Shown piece by piece: positions 42,863 through 52,397 of a stretch of 64,000 bases of DNA (the stretch's first letter is position 1; every line of letters starts with the position of its first letter). A program made the position numbers and the translations under genes. Location: the NCBI RefSeq assembly GCF_014645015.1, contig NZ_BMLC01000001.1:1-64000 (forward strand), written 5' to 3'. The DNA comes from Salinibacterium xinjiangense. GTDB lineage: Bacteria; Actinomycetota; Actinomycetes; Actinomycetales; Microbacteriaceae. The notes beneath the pieces were generated by a model. That model was given only the letters and a program-made list of their open reading frames with translations. It was not told the DNA's origin and did not search any database.

Positions 42863-44434
42863 CTACCTGTGGGCCTGAAGCTTCGCTAGCAGATCCGGAC
42901 CACGCCGGTCGAGGATCGCACCACCCTGACGGATACCGATCACCATGAGCCCGGAGCCGAGCAGGATTCCGACGACCAGCGACAGCCAGCCGAGGATCGG
43001 GATGTCGAGGGCGAAGCCGACAATCGCCAGCACCATCTCGGGAATAACGAGGATTCCCACCATGCTCCAGGTCGCGAACGTCGACAGCATCAGGCTGACG
43101 CCCCCTCCGGGTTTGGAAGTGAATGGGCTTTCCCCCGGAGCCGGAACCGCGAACACGAACCGGCCCGAGACGAATGACGAGACGCCGAATCCGGTGAGAA
43201 GCACCCCGGTCGTGATGCCGAGCAATCCCGGGAGGATCTGCCAGGTGCCCGACACGGCCACACTTGCGACGGCGAGGCCGATGCTGATCGGGGCAGCGAA
43301 CACCGCCAGCGCGAGCACGCGACCGGTTCGATCTGCTCGACCGCTCACGCCGGACTGCAGGTGCAGTGCGAATGCCGTGTTGTCATAGGAGACATCCGTG
43401 TAGATCGACATCGAGAGCAGCACGGCGATGATGGGAGCCACCGTGTTGAGCGCCGCGAGATTATCGTTTCCACCCGCGTAGACGAAGATCAGCACCGGGA
43501 CGAGCGGAACCGCGATCAGCGCCTGTGCGTACCGCGGGTCGCGGATCCAGTACGTCAAAGCTCGAGCGGCGACAGCTCCGGATGGGGTGCCGGAGAAGAC
43601 CCCGAACAAACCGAGCCCTCGAGCTCTGGACGTCGACTGGGCCGGACGGTTCGGGGTTTCGAGGGCTCTCGCCAGACCCCAGCGCCAGAGCAGCAGCAAC
43701 GCCGCGAGGGTCGCCACTCCGATGAGAAATTCCAGTGCGGCCCGACCGGGGTTGCCGAGCGCCACGTCTGCCGGAACCGCCCAGATCGCCCCGAACGGTG
43801 TCCATGACACGATCTCAGCAATGCGGGGAAACAGATTCGGAGCGTCCCGGAACATCTGCGAGAGGCCGAAGATAATCGGTCCCAGCAGCAGCAGGGGCAC
43901 AAAGATCAGGATGCCCTTTGCCTCCCGTGCGCGACGCCCGGCCCCGATCCGGGAGCTGAGCGCCACGAGCATCCGGGACCCGATCACACAGGTGAGCACA
44001 CCGACTACGGCGCACACGACGGCAACGATCGCAGCTGCCGGATGCTTCCACCAGGTACCAGCCGTGGCGAGCGCAGCAATCAGCGTGACGATGCCGGGTA
44101 CGCCGAGCACGCCGCTGATGGCCAGAGAAAGAACAAGGGTGTTGAGTGGGATGGGAAAGGTGGCGAGCCTCGCTGAGTCCACTGTCTGGTCGATTCCCGA
44201 GGTCAACATCGGCAGGATCGTCCATCCGATGATGAGTGCTGCACCCGCGAGCACTGTGACGGTGCGAGCAAACTCGATCGAGCCGAAACTGAGGGCGAAC
44301 AGCAGTGCGACAGCCCCGACGAGCAGTCCGAGGCCGTAGAGAGCACCGATAATGACGGCGACAAGCTGCCACGGCTTTTTCTTAAGCGAATTCGCCAGCA
44401 GCAGGAATCGCAGCTTTACGAGAGTCGCAACCAT
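42863..44434 (-). CDS. ABC exporter permease, 523 aa, 11-12 membrane segments
   Basis: Integral membrane protein with many hydrophobic helices (for example LVAVIIGALYGLGLLVGAVA, VTVLAGAALIIGWTILPML and LGWLSLVVGILLGSGLMVIG). It overlaps the end of the ATP-binding gene by 19 bases and is therefore its permease partner. The type resembles actinobacterial ABC-2-like exporters with unknown cargo. No soluble binding protein is nearby, which fits export rather than uptake. Confidence 0.82.
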   Translation of the reverse strand: MVATLVKLRFLLLANSLKKKPWQLVAVIIGALYGLGLLVGAVALLFALSFGSIEFARTVTVLAGAALIIGWTILPMLTSGIDQTVDSARLATFPIPLNTLVLSLAISGVLGVPGIVTLIAALATAGTWWKHPAAAIVAVVCAVVGVLTCVIGSRMLVALSSRIGAGRRAREAKGILIFVPLLLLGPIIFGLSQMFRDAPNLFPRIAEIVSWTPFGAIWAVPADVALGNPGRAALEFLIGVATLAALLLLWRWGLARALETPNRPAQSTSRARGLGLFGVFSGTPSGAVAARALTYWIRDPRYAQALIAVPLVPVLIFVYAGGNDNLAALNTVAPIIAVLLSMSIYTDVSYDNTAFALHLQSGVSGRADRTGRVLALAVFAAPISIGLAVASVAVSGTWQILPGLLGITTGVLLTGFGVSSFVSGRFVFAVPAPGESPFTSKPGGGVSLMLSTFATWSMVGILVIPEMVLAIVGFALDIPILGWLSLVVGILLGSGLMVIGIRQGGAILDRRGPDLLAKLQAHR

Positions 44435-45228
44435 GCCGGGCCCTCCCCGGTGCGCCGACCTCCGACGAGTTCGACGAACCGGTCTTCGAGCGTCGAATCA
44501 CCGCGAACCTCAGCGGTCGTGCCGGCGGCCAGCACCCGGCCCTGAGCGATGATGGCAACGTGGTCGCACATGCGCTGCACGAGATCCATGGCGTGGCTGG
44601 ACACGATGACGGTACCTCCCGACGTTACGAATCCTTCGAGGATGTCGCGGATATTGGCCGCAGACACAGGATCGACAGACTCGAAAGGTTCATCGAGCAC
44701 GAGCAGCCGCGGCGCGTGGACGAGCGCGCAGGCAAGCGCGATCTTCTTGGTCATTCCGGCCGAATAGTCGATGACAAGGGTTCCACTGGCCGCGTCGAGG
44801 TCGAGGAGGTCCAGCAGGTCGTGTGCGCGCTCGACCACGACCTCTCTCGTCAACCCGCTCAAAAGACCGGCGTATGTGACCAGCTGAAGGCCCGTGAGAC
44901 GGTCGAATAGTCGAACGCCATCGCTGAGATTGCCGACAAGTCTTTTCGCGTCCAGGAGATTCGACCATACGTCGACGCCATGGATGCTGATCTGTCCCGA
45001 ATCGGGCCGCAGCAGGCCGGTCGCCATCGACAGTGTGGTCGTCTTCCCGGCACCGTTCGGTCCCACGAGGCCGTAGAACGAACCACTGGGCACGACGAGA
45101 TCCAGCGTGTCGACGGCCGGCTTCGCGCCGAAGTGTTTCACCAGTCCTCGAATCCGAAGAGCCGGGATCTCGTCCCGCACCCGGGAATCGGGTGTACTGC
45201 TGGTCGTCGCCGTGACGTCTGAGGTCAT
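44416..45228 (-). CDS. ABC transporter ATP-binding protein, 270 aa
   Basis: Walker A GLVGPNGAGKTTTLSMATG (residues ~53-71), a degenerate signature YSAGMTKKIALACAL, Walker B RLLVLDEPFESVDP and the switch His in VIVSSHAMDLVQ. The signature deviates from LSGGQ but fits the ABC-2 exporter branch, where YSxGMxxR is common. Works with the permease encoded just downstream to drive export of an unknown substrate. Confidence 0.9.
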   Translation of the reverse strand: MTSDVTATTSSTPDSRVRDEIPALRIRGLVKHFGAKPAVDTLDLVVPSGSFYGLVGPNGAGKTTTLSMATGLLRPDSGQISIHGVDVWSNLLDAKRLVGNLSDGVRLFDRLTGLQLVTYAGLLSGLTREVVVERAHDLLDLLDLDAASGTLVIDYSAGMTKKIALACALVHAPRLLVLDEPFESVDPVSAANIRDILEGFVTSGGTVIVSSHAMDLVQRMCDHVAIIAQGRVLAAGTTAEVRGDSTLEDRFVELVGGRRTGEGPAWLRLS

Positions 45229-45280
45229 GAAGAGCTCGCCCTATCCTGAGGAATCCTGTGTTCAGCCCAGCATACGCACG

Positions 45281-46717
45281 CTATTTCTTCCGGGGCCTTG
45301 TGAACAGCGTCTCGGCCTCCTCCAGGGACATGCCGTTTGTCTCCGGCACGACCTTGAAGACGAAGGCGAACGACAGAGCCGCGAACAGCGCGTACATCGC
45401 GTAAGTCACGACGAGCGAGAAGGAGGCCAACGGAGGAAACGACACAGTGATCACGAAGTTGGCAATCCATTGGGCGGCCGCGGCAACGCCGAGAGCGCGC
45501 GCCCGGATCGTATTCGGGAAGATCTCACCCAGTAACACCCATACGACAGGTCCCCATGACGCACCGAAGCTCACGACGAACACATTGGCCGCGACCAGTG
45601 CGATCGGCCCCCACACGCCATCGAGCATGGGCTCACCGTCGACGACAGAGGCCTGGCTGAACGCGATCGCCATGGTGGCCAAAGCTATCGTCATGCCCAC
45701 GGAGCCGAATAGGAGGATGGGGCGCCGGCCTACCCTGTCGACCAGTGCGATGGCCACGAAGGTCACGGCGATGTTGGTGACGGAGGTGGCGACCGAGATG
45801 GTCAGCGAGTCGCGTTCGGCAAAACCGACCGATTTCCAGAGCGTGGTCGAGTAGTAGAAGATCACGTTGATGCCGACGAACTGCTGGAGGATCGACAGGA
45901 TGATCCCCACCCACACGATGGGTTTGAGGCCAAATCGGTTACCCCGAAGCGCTCCCTTGCGTGCGCCCAGCTGGTCGGTCTTGATGACCGAGCGCATGTC
46001 GCGGATGGCTCGCTCGACATCCTGCCCCGGCCAGTACTTCGCGAAGATCGTCCGCACCTCCTCGTCTCGGTTCTTCAGGATGAGGAAACGTGGCGATTCC
46101 GGCAGCCTGAGAGCCACCAGGCCGTAGATCACGGCTGGTACGACGCCCGCAAGGAACATCCATCGCCAGGCCTCGAGACCGAACCACAGGACATTGGCGG
46201 CCCCGTCTGCAGCGTTGGCGAAAACAGTGTCAGACAATAAGGCGGCGAAGATACCGATGGTGATGGCGAGCTGCTGGAGCGAGCCGAGCCTGCCACGCAT
46301 GTCCTTGGGTGATATCTCGGCGATGTATGCCGGGGCGATCACCGACGCGATCCCGATTCCGAGCCCACCGACCAGCCGCCAGAGGATCAGGTCTCCGATG
46401 CCGAAGGCGAACCCCGTACCCAGTGCGCTGACCAGAAACAGCGCGGCGCCGACCAGCATGGCGGGAATCCGACCCTTCCAGTCTGCAAGTCGCCCTGCGA
46501 GGTAGGCGCCGATGGCGCAACCGATCAGCGCGGATGCAACGGCGATCCCGGTGAGAGATTCGGTGAGACCGAATTGCTCCCGAATGGGTTCGATGGCGCC
46601 GTTCACCACAGATGAATCGAAACCGAACAGGAACCCGCCGAGGGCTCCGGCAGCAGCCAGCGCAATCACTTTGGCGTTCGTGCCGCTACCTGTCGTTTTT
46701 TCCGTTGACCTGCTCAC
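45281..46717 (-). CDS. Sugar porter (MFS), 478 aa
   Basis: Twelve-helix major facilitator of the sugar porter family. Motifs: GGFLFGFDSSVVNGAIEPIR at helix 1, GRLADWKGRIPAMLVGAALF (loop 2-3), RLVGGLGIGIASVIAPAYIA, EISPKDMRGRLGSLQQLAI, LQQFVGINVIFYYSTTLWK (helix 7 QQxxGxN), DRVGRRPILLFGSVGM and the PETNGMSLEEAE ending. Imports a sugar or polyol by proton symport; substrate unknown. GTG start with GGGAG 5 bases upstream. It is 14 kb from the GH43 cluster, so a link to arabinose uptake is possible but unsupported. Confidence 0.88.
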   Translation of the reverse strand: MSRSTEKTTGSGTNAKVIALAAAGALGGFLFGFDSSVVNGAIEPIREQFGLTESLTGIAVASALIGCAIGAYLAGRLADWKGRIPAMLVGAALFLVSALGTGFAFGIGDLILWRLVGGLGIGIASVIAPAYIAEISPKDMRGRLGSLQQLAITIGIFAALLSDTVFANAADGAANVLWFGLEAWRWMFLAGVVPAVIYGLVALRLPESPRFLILKNRDEEVRTIFAKYWPGQDVERAIRDMRSVIKTDQLGARKGALRGNRFGLKPIVWVGIILSILQQFVGINVIFYYSTTLWKSVGFAERDSLTISVATSVTNIAVTFVAIALVDRVGRRPILLFGSVGMTIALATMAIAFSQASVVDGEPMLDGVWGPIALVAANVFVVSFGASWGPVVWVLLGEIFPNTIRARALGVAAAAQWIANFVITVSFPPLASFSLVVTYAMYALFAALSFAFVFKVVPETNGMSLEEAETLFTRPRKK

Positions 46718-46843
46718 CAGCGCTCCCTGTCGTGTTCAGTCTCTTCACCATACGTGCACTACAGAGACCGAGGTAATGGCAGCCGTCCCGCCCAGCCCCC
46801 GGAAACTAAGCGGGCACCCAGCCGCTGGTGGAAGACTCGAAGC

Positions 46844-47512
46844 ATGACGACGACAACGAACACACCCCTTCGCATCGCGATCATCGGAGCCACCGGCAAG
46901 GTTTCGCGCCACGTAATCACCCAACTGCATGCGCGGGGTGACGACGTTGTCGCCATCTTCCGCAATGCCGACAGGGCCGACGCGATCGCGGAACTCGGAG
47001 CGACTCCTGTCGTTCTCGACATCGAGCAGGCGACGGGGGCTGCACTGGCGGAGGCGATCGCCGGTTCGGACGCCGTGCTGTTCTCGGCCGGTGCTGGTGG
47101 AGGGGACGCGGCCCGCACGCGCGCCGTGGACTTCGATGGTGCTGTGCTGGCGATGGCCGCGGCGTCCGCTGCGAACGTCAAGCGATTCATCATGGTCTCC
47201 GCAATGGGCGCCGGTGGGCCCGTACCGACCGAGGGCGACATGGTCACCTACTACCAGGCCAAGCACGATGCGGATGAGGCACTCATGGCAACCGACCTCG
47301 ACTGGACGATCCTCAGGCCAGGCGCGTTGACCGATGATGCCGCGACCGGACTCGTGAGCATCGCGGAAAATGTCGGACGCGGTTCGGTGCCGCGCGCCGA
47401 TGTCGCAGCGGTGATTATCGCGGCCCTGGACGACTCGCGCTCGATTGGCGCGGCCTGGGAGCTTGCGAGCGGATCGCAGTCGATCTCCGACGCGATCGAC
47501 TCGCAGGGCTGA
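46844..47512 (+). CDS. NAD(P)-binding sugar epimerase/SDR-like protein, 222 aa
   Basis: Atypical short-chain dehydrogenase of the NAD(P)H-binding type: Rossmann motif RIAIIGATGKVSRHVITQLH at the N-terminus, AIAGSDAVLFSAGAGGGD, RFIMVSAMGAGGP, YYQAKHDADEALMATDLDWT and ILRPGALTDD. Such proteins act as NAD(P)H-dependent reductases or as redox sensors. Start ATG 46844 has GGAAGA upstream; the earlier frame start at 46754 is not supported. Confidence 0.85.
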   Translation: MTTTTNTPLRIAIIGATGKVSRHVITQLHARGDDVVAIFRNADRADAIAELGATPVVLDIEQATGAALAEAIAGSDAVLFSAGAGGGDAARTRAVDFDGAVLAMAAASAANVKRFIMVSAMGAGGPVPTEGDMVTYYQAKHDADEALMATDLDWTILRPGALTDDAATGLVSIAENVGRGSVPRADVAAVIIAALDDSRSIGAAWELASGSQSISDAIDSQG

Positions 47513-47598
47513 TGGGCGCGGCCCCTCTATGGGGGCGTGCCGTAATCACGGGGAATCTCGTAGTGTGAGGTGCGTAACGACGGTCGGGGGGCCACGCT

Positions 47599-47811
47599 AT
47601 GACGCTTTCGGGAGCATCATCTTTAGGAACATCAGAATTGCCAGTCGCGGGGTGGTACCGGGATCCGGTGGACAGCCGGGCAGCGCGCTGGTGGGACGGC
47701 GTCGCCTGGACGGGTCACACCCGCGACATCACGCCGACGCCCGTCCAGGAATCGGAGCCGGCGTCCTGCGCGGCGGTCGCTTCGCTGAGGCAGAGTGTGT
47801 CGGCTGGGTGA
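47599..47811 (+). CDS. Short DUF2510 protein, 70 aa
   Basis: Contains just one DUF2510 motif ([20 protein letters not shown] followed by AWTGHTRD) and a short Ser/Ala-rich tail with no membrane helix. GGGGGG lies about 7 bases before the ATG. It may be a truncated relative of the larger DUF2510 membrane proteins. Confidence 0.6.
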   Translation: MTLSGASSLGTSELPVAGWYRDPVDSRAARWWDGVAWTGHTRDITPTPVQESEPASCAAVASLRQSVSAG

Positions 47812-47842
47812 ACGCCCAGCGAGCGTTCTCTATGGTCGAGGA

Positions 47843-48100
47843 ATGACTACAGCAACCATCACCTTGTTCGGCGCCGATTGGTGCGGCGACTGCATTCGCT
47901 CCAAGGCAGTGCTCGATGCGCGTTCCATCGACTACAACTACGTCGACCTCATCGCTACGCCTGAGCAGGCTGATGCGGCACAGGCCATCAGTGGTCGCAC
48001 CAGCATCCCCGTCATCACTTTCCCCGATGGGAGCCACCAGGTCGAGCCGAGTAACGCCGAGCTGGAATCCAAGCTCCGGAGTCTTGGGATGTTGGTCTGA
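47843..48100 (+). CDS. Glutaredoxin-like protein, 85 aa
   Basis: Small thioredoxin-fold redox protein with the active site ITLFGADWCGDCIRSKAVLD (Cys14 and Cys17), the cis-Pro loop GRTSIPVITFPDG, and the ending ELESKLRSLGM. In actinobacteria such proteins are usually mycoredoxin-like partners of mycothiol; here the CGDC centre is unusual for mycoredoxin (CGYC-type). TATGGT ends six bases before the ATG; GAGGA touches the start codon too closely to be a good ribosome binding site. Confidence 0.87.
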   Translation: MTTATITLFGADWCGDCIRSKAVLDARSIDYNYVDLIATPEQADAAQAISGRTSIPVITFPDGSHQVEPSNAELESKLRSLGMLV

Positions 48101-48353
48101 CCTTCGAGTCCGATAAACGTCAGACGACGGCGAGACGGCCGTGGCGTAGACCGCAGCAGCCGTCCGCAAAGCCGCGTCGTGGGGGGACCAGCGAAAGGTG
48201 CCGAGCCGCCGGCACATGCTGCGAGCTCCGAAGCATTGTCAAGGTCAGGTCGCTTCTGGCGAGATGCACGGGGTTCGGGATTCATAAGCGAATCGGTCGC
48301 CCCAGTGACGAGATTCACACCAGACTGGTGGCGTCCGCCGGTAGCGTGGGTTG

Positions 48354-50087
48354 ATGTCGTTCACGCCAGCGCCGGAATTCACCACTCGACCTACCCTCAC
48401 CGGCAGGTTTGGGATGTCTGCTTCGACGCATTGGCTCGCCACGGCCAGCGCGCAGTCGGTTCTCGAGCAGGGCGGAAATGCCTTCGACGCGGTGGTTGCG
48501 GGAGCGTTCGTCCTGCACGTCGTCGAACCGCACCTCAACGGTCCCGGTGGGGACATGGTCGGCATCTTCGCGACCGCGGGTGGGGCGCCCACGGTACTCA
48601 TGGGCCAGGGCCCGGCGCCAGCGGGAGCATCGGCCGCCGCCTATCGCGAGCTGGGACTGGAGCTGGTTCCCGGCGCAGGGGCGCTGGCAGCGGCGATCCC
48701 CGGTGCTGTCGACGCCTGGCTGTTGCTGCTGAGGGACCACGGCACGTGGGAACTCCCGGAGGTGCTGCAGTTCGCTATCGGGTATGCCAGGCACGGGCAT
48801 CCTGTGCTTGATCGTGTCACGGCGACCATTGAGAAGATGCGCGAGCATTTTGAGGATCACTGGCCCTCCTCTGCGGCCCTCTGGGGCAGCTACGACGGCA
48901 CGATGCCTGAGCTCGCTGGCACCTATGAGCGGCTGGCTGCATCATCGGGTTCATCGCGAGTCAAGCGCATCGATGCCGCGAGGATGCAGTGGAGCGAAGG
49001 ATTCGTAGCGCAGGCGATCGACGACTTCGTGCGGGTGCCGCACCGGCATTCCGACGGTCACGATTATGCCGGAGTGCTGACCGCTCGCGACCTGGCGGGA
49101 TTCTCCGCGTCATTCGAGTCTCCGGTCACCATCGATTTCAGAGGGCACACGATCGCAAAGTCCGCGGCGTGGGGCCAGGGCCCAGCCCTACTGCAGATGC
49201 TGGCCATCCTGGACGGTTTCGGTGACATTGATCCGTCGACTCCCCTGGGCGCGCACACCATTCTGGAGGTCGAAAAACTTGCCCTTGCCGACCGCGACGC
49301 CTGGTTCGGCGACACCGGCGATGTTCCGCTCGAAACGCTCCTGTCTGGGACGTACGTCTCCGGTCGGCGGTTACTCGTGGGTGACAGGGCGTCCCGTGAG
49401 CTGCGACCAGGCTCCATCGCTGGGCGTACGCCGTTCCGCCCACCGCTGACGACCGGCACCTCGGGGATGGGCGAGCCGACCGTAAGCCGGCAGGGAGTCA
49501 CGAGAGGCGACACGTGTCATATCGATGTGATCGACCGGTGGGGCAATATCGTCTCAGCGACACCGTCAGGTGGCTGGCTGCAGAGTTCCCCCGCGATCCC
49601 CGGTCTCGGGTTCTGCCTCGGAACGAGGCTGCAGATGACGTGGCTTCAGGATGGGGCACCCGCGACCCTCACGCCCGGTCGACGGCCCCGCACCACCCTC
49701 ACCCCGACGCTGGTGCTTCGAGAGGGTCGTGCCGTGACGGCTCTCGGGTCCCCCGGCGGCGACCAGCAGGACACCTGGCAACTGCTGTACCTGCTGCGGA
49801 CTATCGTCGGCGGGTACACCCCCCAGCAAGCGATAGACGCCCCGGCGTATCACACGACATCCTTCCCCGATTCGTTCTGGCCCCGACAGTGGGAGCCGGG
49901 TGGAGCGGTCGTCGAGGATCGGCTGGGCGCGACGGTCATCGATTCGCTGGAGTCTCGTGGACATGTCGTTACCCGGGCCGGCGATTGGGCGCTGGGTCGA
50001 CTGTCGGCAGTGGGCACCGACGATCGTGGAATGCTGTGGTCGGCCGCAAACGCCCGAGGAAATCAGGGTTATGCTGCCGGACGATGA
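48354..50087 (+). CDS. Gamma-glutamyltransferase family protein, 577 aa
   Basis: Ntn-hydrolase of the GGT family. The large-subunit part has TASAQSVLEQGGNAFDAVVA and HLNGPGGDMVGIF; the self-cleavage and nucleophile Thr is in GVTRGDTCHIDVIDRWGNIV, followed by SATPSGGW, LTPTLVLREG and ALGSPGGDQQ. No signal peptide is seen, unlike the secreted GGTs, so it is probably intracellular and may act on gamma-glutamyl conjugates or cephalosporin-type amides. TAGCGT lies six bases before the ATG. Confidence 0.88.
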   Translation: MSFTPAPEFTTRPTLTGRFGMSASTHWLATASAQSVLEQGGNAFDAVVAGAFVLHVVEPHLNGPGGDMVGIFATAGGAPTVLMGQGPAPAGASAAAYRELGLELVPGAGALAAAIPGAVDAWLLLLRDHGTWELPEVLQFAIGYARHGHPVLDRVTATIEKMREHFEDHWPSSAALWGSYDGTMPELAGTYERLAASSGSSRVKRIDAARMQWSEGFVAQAIDDFVRVPHRHSDGHDYAGVLTARDLAGFSASFESPVTIDFRGHTIAKSAAWGQGPALLQMLAILDGFGDIDPSTPLGAHTILEVEKLALADRDAWFGDTGDVPLETLLSGTYVSGRRLLVGDRASRELRPGSIAGRTPFRPPLTTGTSGMGEPTVSRQGVTRGDTCHIDVIDRWGNIVSATPSGGWLQSSPAIPGLGFCLGTRLQMTWLQDGAPATLTPGRRPRTTLTPTLVLREGRAVTALGSPGGDQQDTWQLLYLLRTIVGGYTPQQAIDAPAYHTTSFPDSFWPRQWEPGGAVVEDRLGATVIDSLESRGHVVTRAGDWALGRLSAVGTDDRGMLWSAANARGNQGYAAGR

Positions 50088-50090
50088 CAC

Positions 50091-50633
50091 TCAGGCCGCG
50101 GAATAAGCACGACGCAACCAGTCGAGCAGCTCATCGTCGACCTGACGCGGGTCTGTGATCCTCGCGCGGTGGGTGACCATCGCATTCCACGAGCCTGACG
50201 CCTCGAAGCGGGCCGTGACGGGTTCGCCTTTTACGTTGATCCCGACATCCATTCGGGTCGCCGTGAATGCGACGATCGCAAATTTCCTACCGTCCCTGAG
50301 CAGGCTTATGTAGGTGTCGGTCGGAGAAACATCGACCGGCCCGTCCTGCTCTACAGACGCGACGAGTGCTTCGTAGATCGGCTGCCAATGACCCTTTGCG
50401 CCGGCAAATTGCGATGCGATGCGATCGGATGCCGCGGGTCGTTCCCGGAATGTCGACACGATCGCCATTCCGTGCCCATGGCCGAGCCCGAAGTCTTCCT
50501 TCAGCCACGCGATGATTGCCCCCGTCGGTGTGCCGTCGGCGAGCAGGCCACGGTCTTCCGCGAGTTGGCGGAAATCCTCGGGATTCAGTCCGGTTTTGGT
50601 TTTCACGGTGTCGAGATAAGCCTGGAACGTCAT
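50091..50633 (-). CDS. DUF4287/DUF5655 domain protein, 180 aa
   Basis: The first ~65 residues are DUF4287 (MTFQAYLDTVKTKTGLNPED, AIIAWLKEDFGLGHGHGMAI), the rest a DUF5655-type domain (DVSPTDTYISLLRDGRKFAI, then VGINVKGEP). Domain functions are not established; members are widespread small cytoplasmic proteins. TAGCGT ends six bases before the ATG. It ends 3 bases from the GGT stop on the opposite strand. Confidence 0.82.
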   Translation of the reverse strand: MTFQAYLDTVKTKTGLNPEDFRQLAEDRGLLADGTPTGAIIAWLKEDFGLGHGHGMAIVSTFRERPAASDRIASQFAGAKGHWQPIYEALVASVEQDGPVDVSPTDTYISLLRDGRKFAIVAFTATRMDVGINVKGEPVTARFEASGSWNAMVTHRARITDPRQVDDELLDWLRRAYSAA

Positions 50634-50701
50634 GTGATCACGCTAGCCCCGGCGCTGAGTCGGGTCTAGTTCCGGTGGTTGTGGTTGTGGTTGTGGACAG
50701 G

Positions 50702-52012
50702 CTAGAACGAGATCGAGAGCCAGGGGGCGCGCGCCGAATGGAATATGGAATCCAGCGTTGCCACGGATTTCGATGTGCCCGCCAGGAGCCCCGCCGATGA
50801 AAGGGTCGATGCCGACACCCCTCCGAGGTAGAGGGCAGACAGCGACGTGATGGGGAGCGAGATGGAGGCGCTGTCGTCCCCGTCGAATCCCGCAGTGACG
50901 CGGGCAGTTCCCGTGGCATCCACTTCCAGCAGGTAGGTGCCTGTGGCAAAGCCGAGTTCATCCTCCACGCGAAGCACGCATCGGCCTTCCCCGGCGTACC
51001 TGCGTGCTTCCAGCGATGCCCGGACGTCGAGGATGCGCAGCCAGAGATGATCCCAGGTCGATTGTGAGGCAGCGCGACGGTCGCTGATGTTCCACACGAC
51101 AGGTTCGTCGACAGTGCGGTGCACAGCCTTGAGCGCGCGCACGAGATCCATCTCGAGCAGGTAGCGCCAGAGTGCGAAGTACGCGTCATCGGTTTCGTGG
51201 GACAGGTGAAGCACTGTGAGGGTGTGCCCCCTGAAATCTCCCTCGTTCTCGGTGACGCGGTAGAGGGCGAGGCCACGAGCGTGACCGTCGGCGTCGTCGT
51301 ACCGCACTGCGCGCAGGTCTGCGCCCTTGTTCTTGTCATCGTCTGCGATGCCGGCGAGCTGATCCCAGCGCAAACCCCACGCCGGGATCTGGCCCGGGCT
51401 GTCGAGTCGCACCCGTTCATGCATCTCTGCCACGTCGTTGCGGAACTGGGATCGGGTGATGAAATTGACGCGACCGTCCGGTGTCGGCCCCGTCCAGGTC
51501 ACCCGTTTCGTGTCGATCTCGAGATTGGCCGCGAACGCGGCAGGAGCAAATCCGAACCGGCCATAGATCGTGGATTCCGACACCGTCAGGATCGCCATCG
51601 GAATTCCTCGTTGATGCGCGGTGCGCAGCTCGCCCTCGAGTAGGTTGCGAGCAATGCCCTTGCGGCGATGCGTCGGCGCTACGGTGACCGAGCTGATGGC
51701 CAGGGCCTCAAGGGTCCGACGTCCTGGGACCGTCATGTCGACCGTCCATGAACTCACCGTCGCCACGGGCGTGGCTGCATCGAGTGTCGAGTCATCCCAG
51801 ACACCGGTCGTGCGGCGGTCGGCAAGGCCGGTGACGTGATGGGTAATGGTCTCTGCGCTGAACTCCGGCTCATGGAATCCCCGCGAATCCGCCCTGAGCC
51901 AGGTCTCGAACTTTGCGTGATCTGAGGTGTCCACGAGGGCGAGTCGCAGTCCGTTTACCGAGAGTGACGTTGCGGAAGCCTGGTCGATGGGAACGTCTGC
52001 GAGCTCGGTCAT
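50702..52012 (-). CDS. Eis-like GNAT acetyltransferase, 436 aa
   Basis: Large acetyltransferase of the Eis type: an N-terminal GNAT domain (ALAISSVTVAPTHRRKGIAR with the acetyl-CoA loop R/QxxGxx, then GIPMAILTVSESTIYGRFGF), a second GNAT-like domain in the middle, and a C-terminal sterol-carrier-like domain ending at SIFHSARAPWLSISF, where the C-terminal carboxylate takes part in catalysis in known Eis enzymes. Eis proteins acetylate amines, including aminoglycosides; the natural substrate here is unknown. TACCGT lies six bases before the ATG. Confidence 0.87.
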   Translation of the reverse strand: MTELADVPIDQASATSLSVNGLRLALVDTSDHAKFETWLRADSRGFHEPEFSAETITHHVTGLADRRTTGVWDDSTLDAATPVATVSSWTVDMTVPGRRTLEALAISSVTVAPTHRRKGIARNLLEGELRTAHQRGIPMAILTVSESTIYGRFGFAPAAFAANLEIDTKRVTWTGPTPDGRVNFITRSQFRNDVAEMHERVRLDSPGQIPAWGLRWDQLAGIADDDKNKGADLRAVRYDDADGHARGLALYRVTENEGDFRGHTLTVLHLSHETDDAYFALWRYLLEMDLVRALKAVHRTVDEPVVWNISDRRAASQSTWDHLWLRILDVRASLEARRYAGEGRCVLRVEDELGFATGTYLLEVDATGTARVTAGFDGDDSASISLPITSLSALYLGGVSASTLSSAGLLAGTSKSVATLDSIFHSARAPWLSISF

Positions 52013-52088
52013 ACGTCAACGGTAGCCGGAATTGACGCGACGCTTTCTCGATTCGAAGTCGCTGGCCAGATCTTGTTATCGTCGGACG

Positions 52089-52394
52089 GTGAGTGAATTC
52101 CGCGTACAGAGACGAGCCAGCCTCGAAGTGTTGCGCGCCGAAGCGTCAGAAGAGCGGGACACGGTCGTGCATGAGCGACTCATCGCAGGTGGTGACCCCT
52201 GGGACTTCATGGATGAACTCCCCACCGTCGACGAACTGGTCATCTACCTGCTCCGCGCTGACGCTATCAACGCCAATGGGGGCGTGCTGCCGTCGCCGAC
52301 GCGCGAGTACCGCGTGCTCAGGCAGATTGCACTCCAACACCCTGCACTCACCAGGACGGTGTGGAGATTGATCGGTCAACTGGCCGACCAATGA
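52089..52394 (+). CDS. Conserved hypothetical protein, 101 aa
   Basis: Soluble, mostly helical: VSEFRVQRRASLEVLRAEAS, IAGGDPWDFMDELPTVDELV, YLLRADAINANGGVLPSPTR. No family recognised. A TATCGT box ends six bases before the GTG at 52089. Divergent from the Eis-like gene, 76 bases away, with similarly leaderless layout on both sides. Confidence 0.6.
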   Translation: MSEFRVQRRASLEVLRAEASEERDTVVHERLIAGGDPWDFMDELPTVDELVIYLLRADAINANGGVLPSPTREYRVLRQIALQHPALTRTVWRLIGQLADQ

Positions 52395-52397
52395 CAG

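Noticed and set aside
45281-46717. Sugar porter as the arabinose importer of the GH43 locus
   Set aside because: It is 14 kb away, has no LacI-type operator before it and nothing in sequence fixes its substrate.
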